A DNA stretch of 64,000 nt. It comes from Pegea sp. RAD2-039 (lineage: Eukaryota > Chordata > Thaliacea > Salpida > Salpidae). Position numbers and translations under genes: made by a program. The notes under the pieces are model-generated. The model was not told where the DNA came from and did not search any database. It saw nothing but the letters and a program-made list of their open reading frames with translations. Location of the stretch: positions 3,968,001 to 4,032,000 of the forward strand of contig JAQGEQ010000071.1 in NCBI GenBank assembly GCA_034620365.1, given 5' to 3'. Shown piece by piece: positions 10,699-27,200 of this stretch; within the stretch, counting starts at the first letter, position 1; the number at the start of each line of letters is the position of its first letter.

Positions 10699-11601
10699 TC
10701 AGCGAGCTTGAAAAGTTTTTCCAGTGATAGTTTTCTTTTCCTTATTCTTCTCTTCAGGTCTAGCACGGTTCAATACTTTCAGAAAGTCACTGGTCTTAGC
10801 CCTCATTCTTTGGTGCATATAAGCCTTGCTACACTTGATATGATAATGAAGATAGTTTCTGAATGTATGGATCAAATCAATAGTATTATCACGAACATTA
10901 GGAGAGGTATGTCTTGGGAAAAGCACAAAAGTCACATATCCAATATTATCTCCAACAGCAGCCTTTTGCCCTTCAAGTTCTTTTGGTGGGTTTCCATGAC
11001 AATACAACACTTGAGGACCAGTCTGGTTTCGACGTCTACCTTCTTTAAACTCTTGCATAAAAACCTTCCCAAAAGTCACATCAGACTCATCTTTAAAAAC
11101 TGTACTGAAGATAACAGTGACTCTATCCTTTTTAGCCTCAACATACATAGTTTCATCACTTCTGTATGGGATTACAGCTTGCTTGATAGATTCACCTTTA
11201 GCTTGAGCTTCAAAAAAAGTTTCAAAAACTGAAGCGAAGCAATTTCTTTTCAGTAAAGCAGCATCTGAAGCCAAAGCTTTTAAGTCTGAAGGAAGAGAAG
11301 TTAAATCAAAAAGTAATGAGACGCTATAACCACTTTCAGCGTTATTTTGTAAATAACTACCATAAACTCGTTTTAATACATCATTAGCTCCATGTTCTTG
11401 CAATTGCTTCCAGAAATTAAGACTAATACTGAGTAAAAGCTTAGATTTATCACCATTAGGATTAGACAAATGGTATGTAACACCATCAAAGTCAGCTAAA
11501 TTCATTTCTGTTGTCTCATGTTTATTACCGGCAGCAGCATTTTCAAATTTATACATTAAAGTATCCTGAATTATTCTATTTTCAGTTTCAAGTAGTATCA
11601 T
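10699..11601 (-). CDS. ARPC2: Actin-related protein 2/3 complex subunit 2 (p34-Arc), single exon
   Basis: 300 aa, the same length as human ARPC2, in one uninterrupted exon. ARPC2 and ARPC4 form the core of the seven-subunit Arp2/3 complex that contacts the mother actin filament and nucleates branches. Diagnostic stretches are the start [103 protein letters not shown] and the tail ITGKTFQAR. The start aligns exactly with the family N-terminus. Being intronless is notable next to the heavily split MCM3 and POLR1D genes. No frameshift or stop, so I treat it as functional. Confidence 0.98.
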   Translation of the reverse strand: MILLETENRIIQDTLMYKFENAAAGNKHETTEMNLADFDGVTYHLSNPNGDKSKLLLSISLNFWKQLQEHGANDVLKRVYGSYLQNNAESGYSVSLLFDLTSLPSDLKALASDAALLKRNCFASVFETFFEAQAKGESIKQAVIPYRSDETMYVEAKKDRVTVIFSTVFKDESDVTFGKVFMQEFKEGRRRNQTGPQVLYCHGNPPKELEGQKAAVGDNIGYVTFVLFPRHTSPNVRDNTIDLIHTFRNYLHYHIKCSKAYMHQRMRAKTSDFLKVLNRARPEEKNKEKKTITGKTFQAR

Positions 11602-13785
11602 TTTCTATCTTTTATGTCATAAACCAAACACAAAACTATTTTTCTAAGTAGCGTTTGCTGGGAGTGCCAAACAAAAATAAATCTATTTCCTTAAAAATTA
11701 CTTAAGCGGTAAAGTAATTTCTTAATCCAAGCTAAGTTTTGTGAAAGTATAAAAATAATAATAATAACATTTATCATAAAAATAAATTCTTTAAATTTTT
11801 TTAGAGTTTTATTTTAAATTTTATTTTAACAAAATTGCCGGATTGTAGGAATGGTACAAACATAGCTTTCTTCACATTAAAAATAACAAAAAATGGCTCA
11901 TTAGCTAAAAGTAATGTAAAATATAATTAAGTCTATTTTGTATTTAAAGTTATTTTATTAAATAAGAATTATAAACGAAAACAGAAAGGAAATTTTCTCA
12001 AGCTTTTTCATTCTGTAAATTACGAAAAAGTGAGCTTTGAGAAACTGTTTAAAGATTGTGAAAATAGATTTTTTAGCAGACAACGATTGTAAAAACTTAA
12101 AAAAGACGTAAAAATGAAAGAAAAGGTTGGTAAAAAATCGCGATAAGTCTAATAAGATAATCTGAAAAACAGTAGCTAAGATTAAACAGTTTAATAAACT
12201 TTCCAGCCTAAGTTACTAAAAATATTTTGTCGCTATTCTTATTTTTTCAACTAAATTGTTTAACAATCAGACATCAAAGACTTATTTTCTCCTTCGTTTT
12301 TCCTTGTACAACAAGAAAGTTATTCTATTTTTTTGAGAGGAACTTTGCTTCAAATAAATTCTAAGCGCCTAGCTACAAAAAAGAAGGTATTAAGTAAAAA
12401 TTATCCATTTAAAAGAAAGTATGGACTTTTGTAAAAAAAGGAAGTTATCCATTCAAAAACATTTCATTTTTATATCTCTTGATTATTAACTTTGAAAATT
12501 TAAATAAAATTATAATGAAAAGCCTTTTTTTTGCGGATGAATTCTGATACACTACTTTGCCTGCTGGTAATTAAATAATTTGTGTATAAAGATAATTGTT
12601 ATACTGGGTATCTTCTGCTTCAATTTACTTTTGGTCATTTAAAACACTCCTTAGTAGGTATTTGATTCAAAACTAAAATTTCCTTTCTTAATCTGAGTTC
12701 AAAACTTTTAAGCTAATCTGCTAATATTTAAGGCCAAACTATTTCAAAACTTTTCTCCAATCTCTTTATGAATTTTTGATACTACTACCTTTCGCCAAAA
12801 TGAATTAATCAACCCAGATTCTAGTTATAATTTTTTAAAGTTGTCTCCGTCAATAACACTACTGGTGTTCGCACTAGCTTGATTATATCAAACATACTTT
12901 GTAGCTAAGGCTTTGAACATACCAAACATATCAGCAGTTGTAATTTAAATAGTAAATTTGATGAATAAATGCAATGAATCATCACAAACTCAAAAATTCA
13001 AGATCTTGAAGGAAAAGATCTGCAAAATGTTTTTGAGTAGAGTTCCCAATTCGACATCAAATACTCAAAAAAATTGCTGGAGTATTTATTTCTACTTTTT
13101 CAGTAAAATGCTTCAAATAAAAGATCGATATCTCAGCCTATGATTTGGAAAACCTTTAAATAGTTCTTGTTCTGAATGCTCTAGAATTAACTAAGTTACA
13201 AGGGTAAATATAAATATCAAAATTTTGATGTAAAACAACTTTGATTCTATTAACAAATTTTTTTGAAGAAGTTTCTTTTGAAGTGGATTTATTTTACATT
13301 TATTTTTTTTACTGATGAAATCTAAGTCCCTCAATTAATCGATCTTATTCAAGAAGAAGAATTTTAAACTTTTAAGAATCAATCAATCATGTTATACTCA
13401 AAATATTTTTATTGTTCTTAATGTGAATTTTAAAGTTTTAAAAATGAACAAAATCATTTTTCAATTTGCTTCTAAATATTTAGTATAAAAGAATTTAACA
13501 TTTCAAATATATCCAATGATTTATTTATATTTTTTATTGAAATCACAAATTTTTGTCAATTTTATATAAATTACATTTATATCATAAAGATCTTATAAAA
13601 AATTTCCCAAATTATGAATTAAATATAATTTTTGTCAGCAACCCAAACTTATAACAACTTCAACTAAAAGATCTTCAAATCTTCATTATTCAGTTTCGTA
13701 ATAAAGATAAAAAAATAATTTCGAATAAAACAACAACAAATTCAATAACAAAGAAGCTTATTCACAAACTATAAACAAAAGAACA
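11602..13785. other. Intergenic, AT-rich, no gene seen
   Basis: Upstream flank of ARPC2 and downstream flank of MCM3. A 61-codon frame near 12958 (+) has random composition and is not called. Confidence 0.45.
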
Positions 13786-17589
<3,804 letters not shown>

Positions 17590-19056
17590 TTTAATTTAGT
17601 TCAAAACAAATTAGATGAAAAAAAACTAAAAAATGTTTTAATTAGTAGTAGTATATAGATTTCTACCTAGTTATTACTCTTATTGAAATTCATGAAAATT
17701 AATTTTAGCCAAATAAAGAAATATAATTTTTATAAAAATTAATTTGAGAAATCGGAAAAAAAATTAATAAATGAAGAAAAAGATTGAAAAGTATTACCCA
17801 AGTATTAGGTAGTACTTAGTTCTGGTATATCGTAATTATAAAATTATAAAACAAGATTTTCTTAAGAAAAAAGTTTCATAAAAGAAGTAAAAATCTATAA
17901 CAAAATCTAAAATTTTAACAAAATAATATTAGTTTCATCATTTGTAAATATACATAATTAAAATATTATTAGAATTACAAAATTTGCTAAATCAGTAAAA
18001 CTTAGAAAATAAATTTAATTATTCTTGAAATCTGACTAATTACTTTTCAAGTTTTATAGAAAACTCTACAGGCTACAAAACAGTAACTTCTAATATTATT
18101 AACTTTATTAAATAGATATGCGCTAGACAATTTGCCGCCATTGGAAGTTAACTTTTTTGGCTTTTTTTAAATTAAAACGAGTCTACCTAGTAAACTTTTT
18201 TTTAAATTGTTTGCTATTTTCTAACTTACTAAACTTATACAACCTTGAATAAGAATAAAGAAAATGTAAAAACTCAAATATTACTCATATAAAAAACTCT
18301 TTTAAAGACTTAAATTAAAGTTAGTTTCATTGTATAGTATAAATCTAAATGAAATTCTTAGTATTAAATTTAAACAAAAAAATCAAATCTGCAGATTTAT
18401 TTGTTTATGAAAGTACAAATTTTAGCTAAGAAAAAAACAAACAAAAGCTGAACAATTTATATAATTCTTAAGTTAATCAAGTATATTGTGTAGTAAACTT
18501 TGATATTAAGAATATTAGTTTATATTAAGACATATTTTTTGTACTTGAATTGATTGTATGTTTTGTAGTGAATTAAGGAATTATGTTTTCCCCTGATTGT
18601 TGTTAATTAATAAAGAAACTGTATGATCCATTTTACCTAGCATTAAATCCCTTAAAATATAGATTTATCTTGCAAAAGTCAGATGTTGTAAGCAAAGCTG
18701 AAACTTATTTTCGAGAATTCAAATTTCTAATAAACAACAGTTTTTACGAAATTTGATGTAAATTTGATTGAATTTTGATCAAAGCTTATTTTAAAATAGA
18801 GTTAACCAAAATAATTTACATAGTGATACTTTTTACTAATACTCTATATAAAATAACCTAGCCTTATAATTTCATTGGACAAAGAAATAAGTTATTATGA
18901 AAAATAAGTTTACAGAAAAAGCTGAAACTTTTATTTGATTAATTTTTCTTTTGGTAATATGATTGGTGTAAGAGTTTAAAAAGTTAGTACTATCTTGTGA
19001 AAACCTAAGCCTATAAATAGTCCTAACAGTGATCTAAAAAAATATTATATATAAAC
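17590..19056. promoter_or_regulatory. Divergent intergenic region between MCM3 and the 468-aa gene
   Basis: The two genes are transcribed away from each other from this 1.47-kb AT-rich spacer, which should therefore hold both promoters. A TATATATAAAC word ends about four bases before the right-hand start codon, too close to act as a TATA box for it. I see no E2F-type site near MCM3 that I can defend. Confidence 0.35.
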
Positions 19057-20463
19057 ATGTCAGCCTCTAGTAGTTTTGATTTACGTATAGCTAGATTACA
19101 GAAAAGGATTGCAGACGCTCTTTTGTCTAGTTCAGAAACGAGTTCATCAGAATCAGAACCAAGTGATTCTACATTAGAAATGCAGTCATTTGAAACAGAT
19201 ACAGGTGAATCTAGCACAGAAATGACTTTATCTAAGCTGAAGAGAAGACTTTTTGGAGAAATGGCAAGCTCAGCTGATGAACTAGGCTATCAGTTTCCAA
19301 ATATGTTACTTGACAGCAAAATATATTCATTGAAGTTTGCAAAAACCTGGGAGAGTTCAGTTTTAGATAATATTAAAGGTTTGAAAAATAAACTTAAAGA
19401 AATAGTGAAGGATAGTGGTGAAGTTACAATTCTTGATTTATTATCAGAAGATTTTAAAGAAATGGAAAGTCATATGAAAGAAATTAAAACCTATTTTTTT
19501 GATAATGAAGAAATTAAGGCAAGCTACGATGATTTGGAAGAGAATTCTGATTCAAAGGACTCCAAATCTTTGATTCCTTCAGAATACCCTGAAATAGAAG
19601 GACTTTGTTTGAATCTATTTGATTTGTTACAAGTGGAGTGTAATGAGTTAACTAAAAGTAAAGAATCACCTACAGGAGGAATGGATTTCACAGATTTAGA
19701 TTATGTTCTAAAAGCAGTTGATTGTGCTGTACAGCACTGCAAACATTTTCCAAATATCTCTGTGACTCTGATTAAACGTGTATTAGAAAGTGTGACTCCA
19801 AAACTAAATGAAGTAATCGACTGCGTTGAGTTTTTAGTAAAGAATAGATTCAGCTCTCCTGTAAGAGACACCAAGCTCTACAAGACTTGGCATTCTTTTA
19901 TCCTACCAACAATGCAAATTCAGTGTTTTTTGAGTTACTGCAAACGTGTTTATGATGAATTCGATACTTTTCCTCAATTTAATGAAATCTATCAGCAACT
20001 AATGGAGGCTTTGGATAATATTAGTTCAGCAACACATCAGTTTCGAGTAAAGCTTATTAACCAGCTCAAGTCAGCTAATCAATTTAAGAAACTGACGAAA
20101 GCGAGTCGGTATCAAGAAATTGCTTTAAACATGCATGAGTTGGGTATGCTGATAAAGAAAAAGCAGGTCTCGATGGACATGGTTGTGAATTCTATTCAAG
20201 ACTGGGAATCTGAATCATGGAAACTTCAGAAGAAGAACTTCAGTTATTTTTTGCATGCATATCGATTTATTGCAAATAATTCGTTGGTGATCTCTACTTT
20301 ACTGAAAGATAATGTCATGCTATGCTCTAATGAAAAAGAGAAGTTGAAGATCTTCTATAAGATGGTGCGGTGGTTGAAAGTTGTATATGTGACCAACATC
20401 GAATTTTCTTTCATCATTTCGAAAAATCCTTCTGTTCAAAGCAACAAAGAAGTAGAAGAATAG
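19057..20463 (+). CDS. Uncharacterised 468-aa helical protein, single exon
   Basis: A long intact frame from ATG to TAG with normal residue usage. The first ~60 residues carry a short basic/hydrophobic helix (LRIARLQKRIADALL) followed by a Ser/Glu/Asp-rich stretch (SSSETSSSESEPSDST). Residues ~80-460 look almost wholly alpha-helical, with few Gly or Pro, leucine spacing and repeated charged patches. They include a segment around YKTWHSFILPTMQIQ and a C-terminal part ending KNPSVQSNKEVEE. I see no signal peptide, membrane span, zinc finger or nucleotide-binding loop. I do not recognise a family. The helical make-up suggests a scaffold or binding protein, but that is only a guess. No introns, like ARPC2 and the RAD6 gene in this window. 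Confidence 0.85.
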   Translation: MSASSSFDLRIARLQKRIADALLSSSETSSSESEPSDSTLEMQSFETDTGESSTEMTLSKLKRRLFGEMASSADELGYQFPNMLLDSKIYSLKFAKTWESSVLDNIKGLKNKLKEIVKDSGEVTILDLLSEDFKEMESHMKEIKTYFFDNEEIKASYDDLEENSDSKDSKSLIPSEYPEIEGLCLNLFDLLQVECNELTKSKESPTGGMDFTDLDYVLKAVDCAVQHCKHFPNISVTLIKRVLESVTPKLNEVIDCVEFLVKNRFSSPVRDTKLYKTWHSFILPTMQIQCFLSYCKRVYDEFDTFPQFNEIYQQLMEALDNISSATHQFRVKLINQLKSANQFKKLTKASRYQEIALNMHELGMLIKKKQVSMDMVVNSIQDWESESWKLQKKNFSYFLHAYRFIANNSLVISTLLKDNVMLCSNEKEKLKIFYKMVRWLKVVYVTNIEFSFIISKNPSVQSNKEVEE

Positions 20464-23400
20464 ATTCAATTTTCTTACTTATTGACAACAAACTTATTTC
20501 TATGACTTTTTAAAAGATATATTCTGAGTCAAAAATATTTAAAAGAACTTTATTTAAATTAACTTTAATTGTTGATCTGTTCTTGAACTATTTATCTTTT
20601 CTGTCAAAAAAATATAAAAAAATGTTGTAAGCTTCGTTGTAAGCATTTACTTCAGATATTGAGTATTTCATCACTTCAACTATTTCTAATTGCATAACAT
20701 AAGTACTTGCAACCAGATTGGTGCATATTGAAAATAAAATAAGTTGGATCACTTTTTATACAGTTTGTTAAATTAAAAGTAAACGAGTAAGAGAAAATAA
20801 TAAACAACTTTTCTGTTATGTAATGGTTTTTAGACGGTTTATAGTTTATAATTACTTTTAAAAATTAAATAACTTTTTCAAACCCCAAAACCTTACATTA
20901 CATTGAACATTTTATTTCTATAACTTTACTGCAACAAAAAAAAGACTTGTTTAAACCATTTTGGAATTTGTGATATTAAAAAGTTTAAAGATAAAACTGA
21001 TATCGAAACAATAAATAACAAGTTTTCAGAAATGTAGAAAATATATTTGGTAAACTCACAAAATGTTTTTGGCTTCTAATTTTTTGTTCTACTGATTTAA
21101 ATTTTCAGTAAATTTTTTATTAAATACTTTTGAAGGTTTAAATATGACAGTTTGATTTAATGACTCATTAAACTCTTGCTGCTCTTTAAAATTCAACAGA
21201 TACTTCATTATCGGTTGTAACCAGATTACAAGAGGGCTAGAAGCAGCTTGAAACAAAACTCAAACTTTTTGCCATTAACTTTGAATCAATCTCAATAAAT
21301 GTTTCTTTGTGGTTTCTTCTTGTTAAGTTTAGTAGTCTAGACCTTGATTAACCTTTGTGATTAAGTCGCAAAGTGGTCTTGAACAAGCAACACAGATCAA
21401 AGTTTTACAGCAATATGTGGTCCTTTACTTACCCATGCCCATAAAGCCCATACTCGGGCTAGCTATGTGTCCCAGATCACTTCCTGTTACTGGCTGGCTT
21501 TATTGTTGTTGTGGTAACTTAGAGACTGAAACAATACTATTATACGCGAAAACCCCTTGCTTAATCTTGATAACCATCGCGAAATATTTCTAATTTTAAT
21601 AAAGTTTCTAGATAGTTTTTATCTGAGAAATTTTTTAATAAAAATAATTTCACTAATCTTAAAATTGTCAAATTTATGGGGAGCTTTACTTTCAGCCTTC
21701 AAACATCAAAATGAAAAAAGGAAGTCTGTGAGGTGTCTGTAAGTCTGTTGCTACTTGTTGATAAACGATTTCAAGCTTTTTACCTGCAAGCATATCATCG
21801 ATGTTCTATACTACTTAATAGACGCATAAACGCGCGCAACAAAATTAACAGATGTTTGTGTTTCTACTAAATAAAATGATGAAATTAATTTTAGTAAATT
21901 TGAAATACGATTTACAAGTTTATAAAAAGTGGGTTTTCTAATGACAAAGTTTTATTCTAGTCAATATTTACTTCAATAAAATTAAATAAAAATTCCAGAA
22001 TCAAAATTAAGCAGGGTAAAAACCCTTTTTTTATTTTTAAACAAAATAGTTTGTTTCAAAAATAAATGATAAACTTTTTTTAAAATACTTTCTTTAGTAT
22101 AAATAAAACTTGGGTTTTTCGTTTTAGATTGTTTATAATAGTGGAAATTTTTAAGAACATATTATAAGAAAACTTTTAGTTTGACATTTGAAAAACCTTG
22201 GAATTGATTTTAAAGAAATGCTAAAAACCAAAATGATTTTGAAAAGCCACTGATGACGACAATCATTAGTTGTCATTTAGTCTCTTGTAAAAGAAACCAC
22301 TGATTTCAGCTTCCTATAGATTAATTAACTTAAATTTTGAAAAACAAATCTCTAACAATCAAGTTAAAAAAAGTATTTAATAATTTTGACAAGTTTAAGT
22401 TTAATTTCTATGTACTCTGTATTTTGTTTGTTTATTTTATTCAGGATTTTATTCAAAAAAATATCATTAACCTTTTTTAACCCTTTAGTAATTCTTGGCA
22501 AAGTAGTTAAGTAGATGATGAAATTTCAAAAATTAATATTTAATCCTTGAATCAATACTAGGAGCTGTTTACTTTTAAAGTCACAACAACTTTTGTCAGA
22601 ATGCTAATTACTTATCGACCTTATGTCTTATACTTATAATTTAAAACAAACTGATCTCCTCTCAAATATTAGCATAAGACATCATTTTAGTTTAGATTTC
22701 TTATAAAACTTAGAATTAATTATAACAAAAGTTTATAAATCATTTACAACTGCATGACTTTTTAAGCAACAGTCTACAGAGTAAGTTTTATTGACAATAC
22801 AAAGATGATTTAAGACAATTGATTGATAAATAATCGAATATTTGAATTCTAAACTCATCAACATTTAATCTGATACAAAACCTATTTGCGAAAAAGTTAA
22901 AAAAAAAATTATTCTTTGAAATCGCATAAAATTAAATTAAAAAGAAAATTCACAAAAATAGAATTTATTCGGAGAATTAGTTAATAGTTCGATTTATTTA
23001 TTTTTCAGTTTTCCGAAAACTATTTTAACTTTTTTTTTTGAAATAAATTAGTTTTAATATTTAATTCTTTTTATAAATTCAAGTTTATTAAGCTTTATAG
23101 TGTTGATACTTGTAACGAGATAAGGGCAACACCTCGACAGGTCCCCTTGTCTAAACACTAATTAATTTTCTATATTATTGATTTAAAAAATTTTATATCA
23201 AGAACTTAATTTCTTTGTTAATGTGATTAAAATTTAAAAAACTTTTTTTGTTTTCATAGAAATGTCAATTACACTTATAAAAAATCCTTTAAGTAATCTG
23301 ATAGTTCTAAAGATTATAAAAAAGCTATCTTAGCAAATACTGAATTGGTAACGTTCGTTCACTCTGCTTATTTAAAACTAAATTTTAATCTCTTCTCTTT

Positions 23401-24222
23401 CAATTCTGTATTCGGTTTCAATCATTCCTCAACGGTTCACATGGGTCAAAAAGCAGACAGCTTTAAGTGGATAACTGAACAGTAAACTTGGACTTATCCC
23501 AAACTTTTTCGGGACAGACTGCTTTTATGGTCTTTAAAACTCAATTTTCCATCATGAAAAGAATTTGGTAAAAGTATTGATTTATTTTTATATGAAAAAG
23601 CAATTAGAGCTGAAAACTCTTTGAATAAATGATGAAAAGCTTGTTTTAAAAAAATTAGTTTTAAATTCGTGAAATTTAATCTTCATTACCATAAATGTCA
23701 TTTTTTTAATTTCTTTTTTATTTTGTTTGAAGCAAAAAAAAATGTCTAATCTATCATTAAGAAGATTTTATCTTAAATTTTTTAAAATTATTTAATCTTA
23801 TTTTATAGTTTCATTACTTCTTAACACTTAAAAATTTCTTTATCAAAAAAATATTTGTTTTTTTTTAATATTAACGTCAATAATGTTTACACGAAAAGTT
23901 TTTCTAAATTGTTTTTATTCAATTATTTGTTGCATGGATTTCATTAAACATTTTTATAAAATGTTTGTTTAATAAATTGAACAGTAGCTTGACAAAACAT
24001 AATTTATTCATAATCTTAAAATATAATAAAAAAGTTAAAAAGTAATAAGATGTACAGAAGCAAAGAAAATTACAACAAACATAAAGATGACCATGCTTAT
24101 TATCAATTAAAAATGATAAGCTAAAAAAGAAAGATAAAAGATACAAAAATCATGATGATGATGAATATAATCTAAACATCAACACTCATTCAACAATTTT
24201 GTCTTTGTTTTTCATTTCAAAC
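20464..24222. other. AT-rich intergenic stretch with a GC-richer patch
   Basis: No gene supported. About 21360-21560 is richer in GC (CCCATGCCCATAAAGCCC, CTGGCTGGC) and may be a decayed repeat. A short patch near 23100-23160 and another near 23440-23540 (TTTTTCGGGACAGACTGC) are similar leftovers. None matched the SINE or LINE confidently. Confidence 0.4.
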
Positions 24223-27200
24223 TTATTTTCGGGTCATCATTCGAACAAATTCTAAAAACAAATGATAAAAAATCGATTAAAATATTTGATGTTCGTTATT
24301 AATCACAAAATATTGAAATTAAAAAGTTCTTCTTTATAATCTCGATTAAGAAAAAAAGCTGAAAATAAATATAATTTTTCTAATTTAATGATTGATAATT
24401 TCTAATAAAACTAATAAAAAACTGCCGCAACATTAAATACTATTAATAAGAAATAGAAAAGATATGATAATAATATTGCTATCAATAGATAGCAGCTGAT
24501 AAGTAGAAAAACTACAAACTACGTTTAACGCGTTAAAAGAAAAATAAATAAAAGACTGTTTGGTTTCTGTAACAGTAGCAATTTTTTTACAGAACTTAAA
24601 TTATAGACATGCAATTGTAAGAAGGTTAACAATAAAAAATGCATAAGAAAAGTTTCAACATTAAAATTAATAGGAAATTGAAGTCATAACGAAATTAGCA
24701 GGAACCCCTTTTCTATTCAGTCTGTAAGTTATTATGTTGGATCATAAATATTAAAAATAAGAAAAGTAAAGCCTAAAGATTTTGTTTAAAAAGCGTGTCT
24801 TTTATCTTTTTTGTTTACTTATAAGTCAAGACAAAACCTGAGTGTGTTTACTTAAGTCAAAATAACTTGATGACTTTTTATTTTACCTTAAACGAACCCC
24901 TAATAAACTTTGCTAAAGGAATAATTAAACATTTGAAAGATGAAGTGAGAAAATTAGAAGCAGAAAAGTTTGTTCAGATAAATATTTGCACAAGACTGGC
25001 TTATAATCACAAGGTGTATTAGTAAGCTACAAAAATTGAATACTGTTCTTATCAGTAAGACTTTTATCTCCTTGAAATTGGCTTACCTTCATAATTGACT
25101 TGTCCGTCATCATCGATATCTGCTTCTCGGATCATTTCGTTAATCTCCTGATCATTCAATTTTTCTCCGAGATTCATCATCACTTGACGAAGCTCAGAAG
25201 GTGAAATGAATCCGTTGCCATCCTACAACAAGTAATCAGGCATTTTAGGCTTTAAATGAATTCAATTTATCATCTTTAAAACATGAGAAGTGATCTTTTC
25301 AAATTACAACTCAAACTGAACCGTGTTGAAATTGAGAAACTCAAATAACTATTAAATAAATCAACTTTAAAAACCAACTAATTCAAATTACATAATTTTC
25401 AGCTTTTTAAGTTACTTCAGTTTATTCGAAAAATTTGTTTTAAAGAATGCTTTGAAGATAATCGACCAAAACAGTCTGCGTTTGTATTTAAAGAAAAATA
25501 TATTTAAACCAACCAGATTATGCTACATCGAATTCATTAGTGTTTGTTTACAATTCATTAAGCTGAGATTTAAAGCTTTTGTTCGCTCATTAGTAAATAG
25601 CAAAAAACATACAAAGAAATATCTAGAATGTCTACTTCAATTTTAAAAGAGATTTCCTTCAAAATTTGAACTATTTGGAAAAGTATTGATTTATGAAAAA
25701 GTCGATTTTTATATAAAAACTAAATCATGAAAAATATTTTGACATTTAAAATGTAAAAATAAGAGCAAGGAAAAGAACTTATTTTCGTCTTAATATTTAT
25801 TTCATTATTTTATGAGCTACATAAATTTGACTTTGTGGTCTTATATCAACATGCGGAACAATTGGTAATTATTTTTTTGAAAATTTTAAACTATTTTCAG
25901 CCAGTATCTCATTTAATAAATTTTCAAAATCGTCAGTTTTGTTAATAATCTGAACAACAAAGTATGTGAGAAATCTCATCCATTTTTAACCAATAAAAAA
26001 TATATTAGAAGTTAGATTTAAACCCGAAATATTTGGTGGATATCTTATTGAAATACTTAGTAGAGATACTGAAAAAAAAGTTAAAACTTTTTTAATTAGG
26101 ACCTTATCAAAAACTTTAAAAGCCTCTCTTATATCAGCTTCAGATTCAGGTTCATTGAGCTTTTTCGACATCATGCTTATAAATTCATCAAAATCCACTG
26201 TACCATTGCCATCTACATCAATTTCATTGATCATGTCCTAAAAAAACATTTCTACTGTTATAAAACGAGCTTTAAACGAACGAAGTATGAAATATGTAAC
26301 CATAATCACTTGAATAAAAGCTATTTTCAGTAAGGTATTATAAAACTGAACACTTAGATATTGATTGATTTTGTTATATCTCTTTTCTTGTCTATTAAGC
26401 AAACACATATATCCTGGAATCTTGTGGTTTTTTCAAACAAATTGGTTTTGTCAGACTTTTTACAGCTATATGTTTAAGTGCTTCCTTCCAATTTGCTTAA
26501 GAAATCTGTTTATAATTTTTCAAGTTTCATATAATTGTATCAATAATGTTAAGTTTTTACTCATAACTTTCAAAATCTACGAATACTTTAACAATTTTTC
26601 ATTTTATAAATGATTTTCATAGCTAATATCTCTTTTTACACCTTTATTCAGTCACATTTTGAGACTAACTAGAGATAGTTTCTTCTTTACAAACTTTAGA
26701 TCACTAAATTAAACAAGATGAAGTTATTAAGAACATCAATGCGTGTTTTGACTAAAAGTTGAATTTTTTGTAATAATATTTTACTTTTAATGACAAACCT
26801 TAGGATATTTATTTGGTTATAAAAGATTAGATATTGAATAAGGAAGAAAATAAAATCAATTGAACTGGAAGAAAGTTGTTGTTGATTTAAGCTATAATCA
26901 TCACAATTTATGTTTGCTTATCAAGTTTGAAATGAAAAATTCCTGTGTGCCAAACCTGACTTATCCGATGCATTTGATTAAGCCAAAGTTTATTTATTAC
27001 AAAATTATATAAAATATTTAATTTAGATTTTGCTGCTTATTACATTTTAAAGAAACTTTGTTATAATTCCTTTTTTATTTTGTGTTTTTTTAGAAAGTAA
27101 TGTAAAACTTTAATGAGAAAAGATAGTGTAACAGATGTGAAGTTTTTTTCCTAACTTTTATCTATGTAGTAAGACAAAAGCTTCACCAAACCATAACAAA

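Noticed and set aside
10660-11232. 190-codon plus-strand frame
   Set aside because: Antisense shadow of ARPC2, whose minus-strand reading is a full-length conserved protein.
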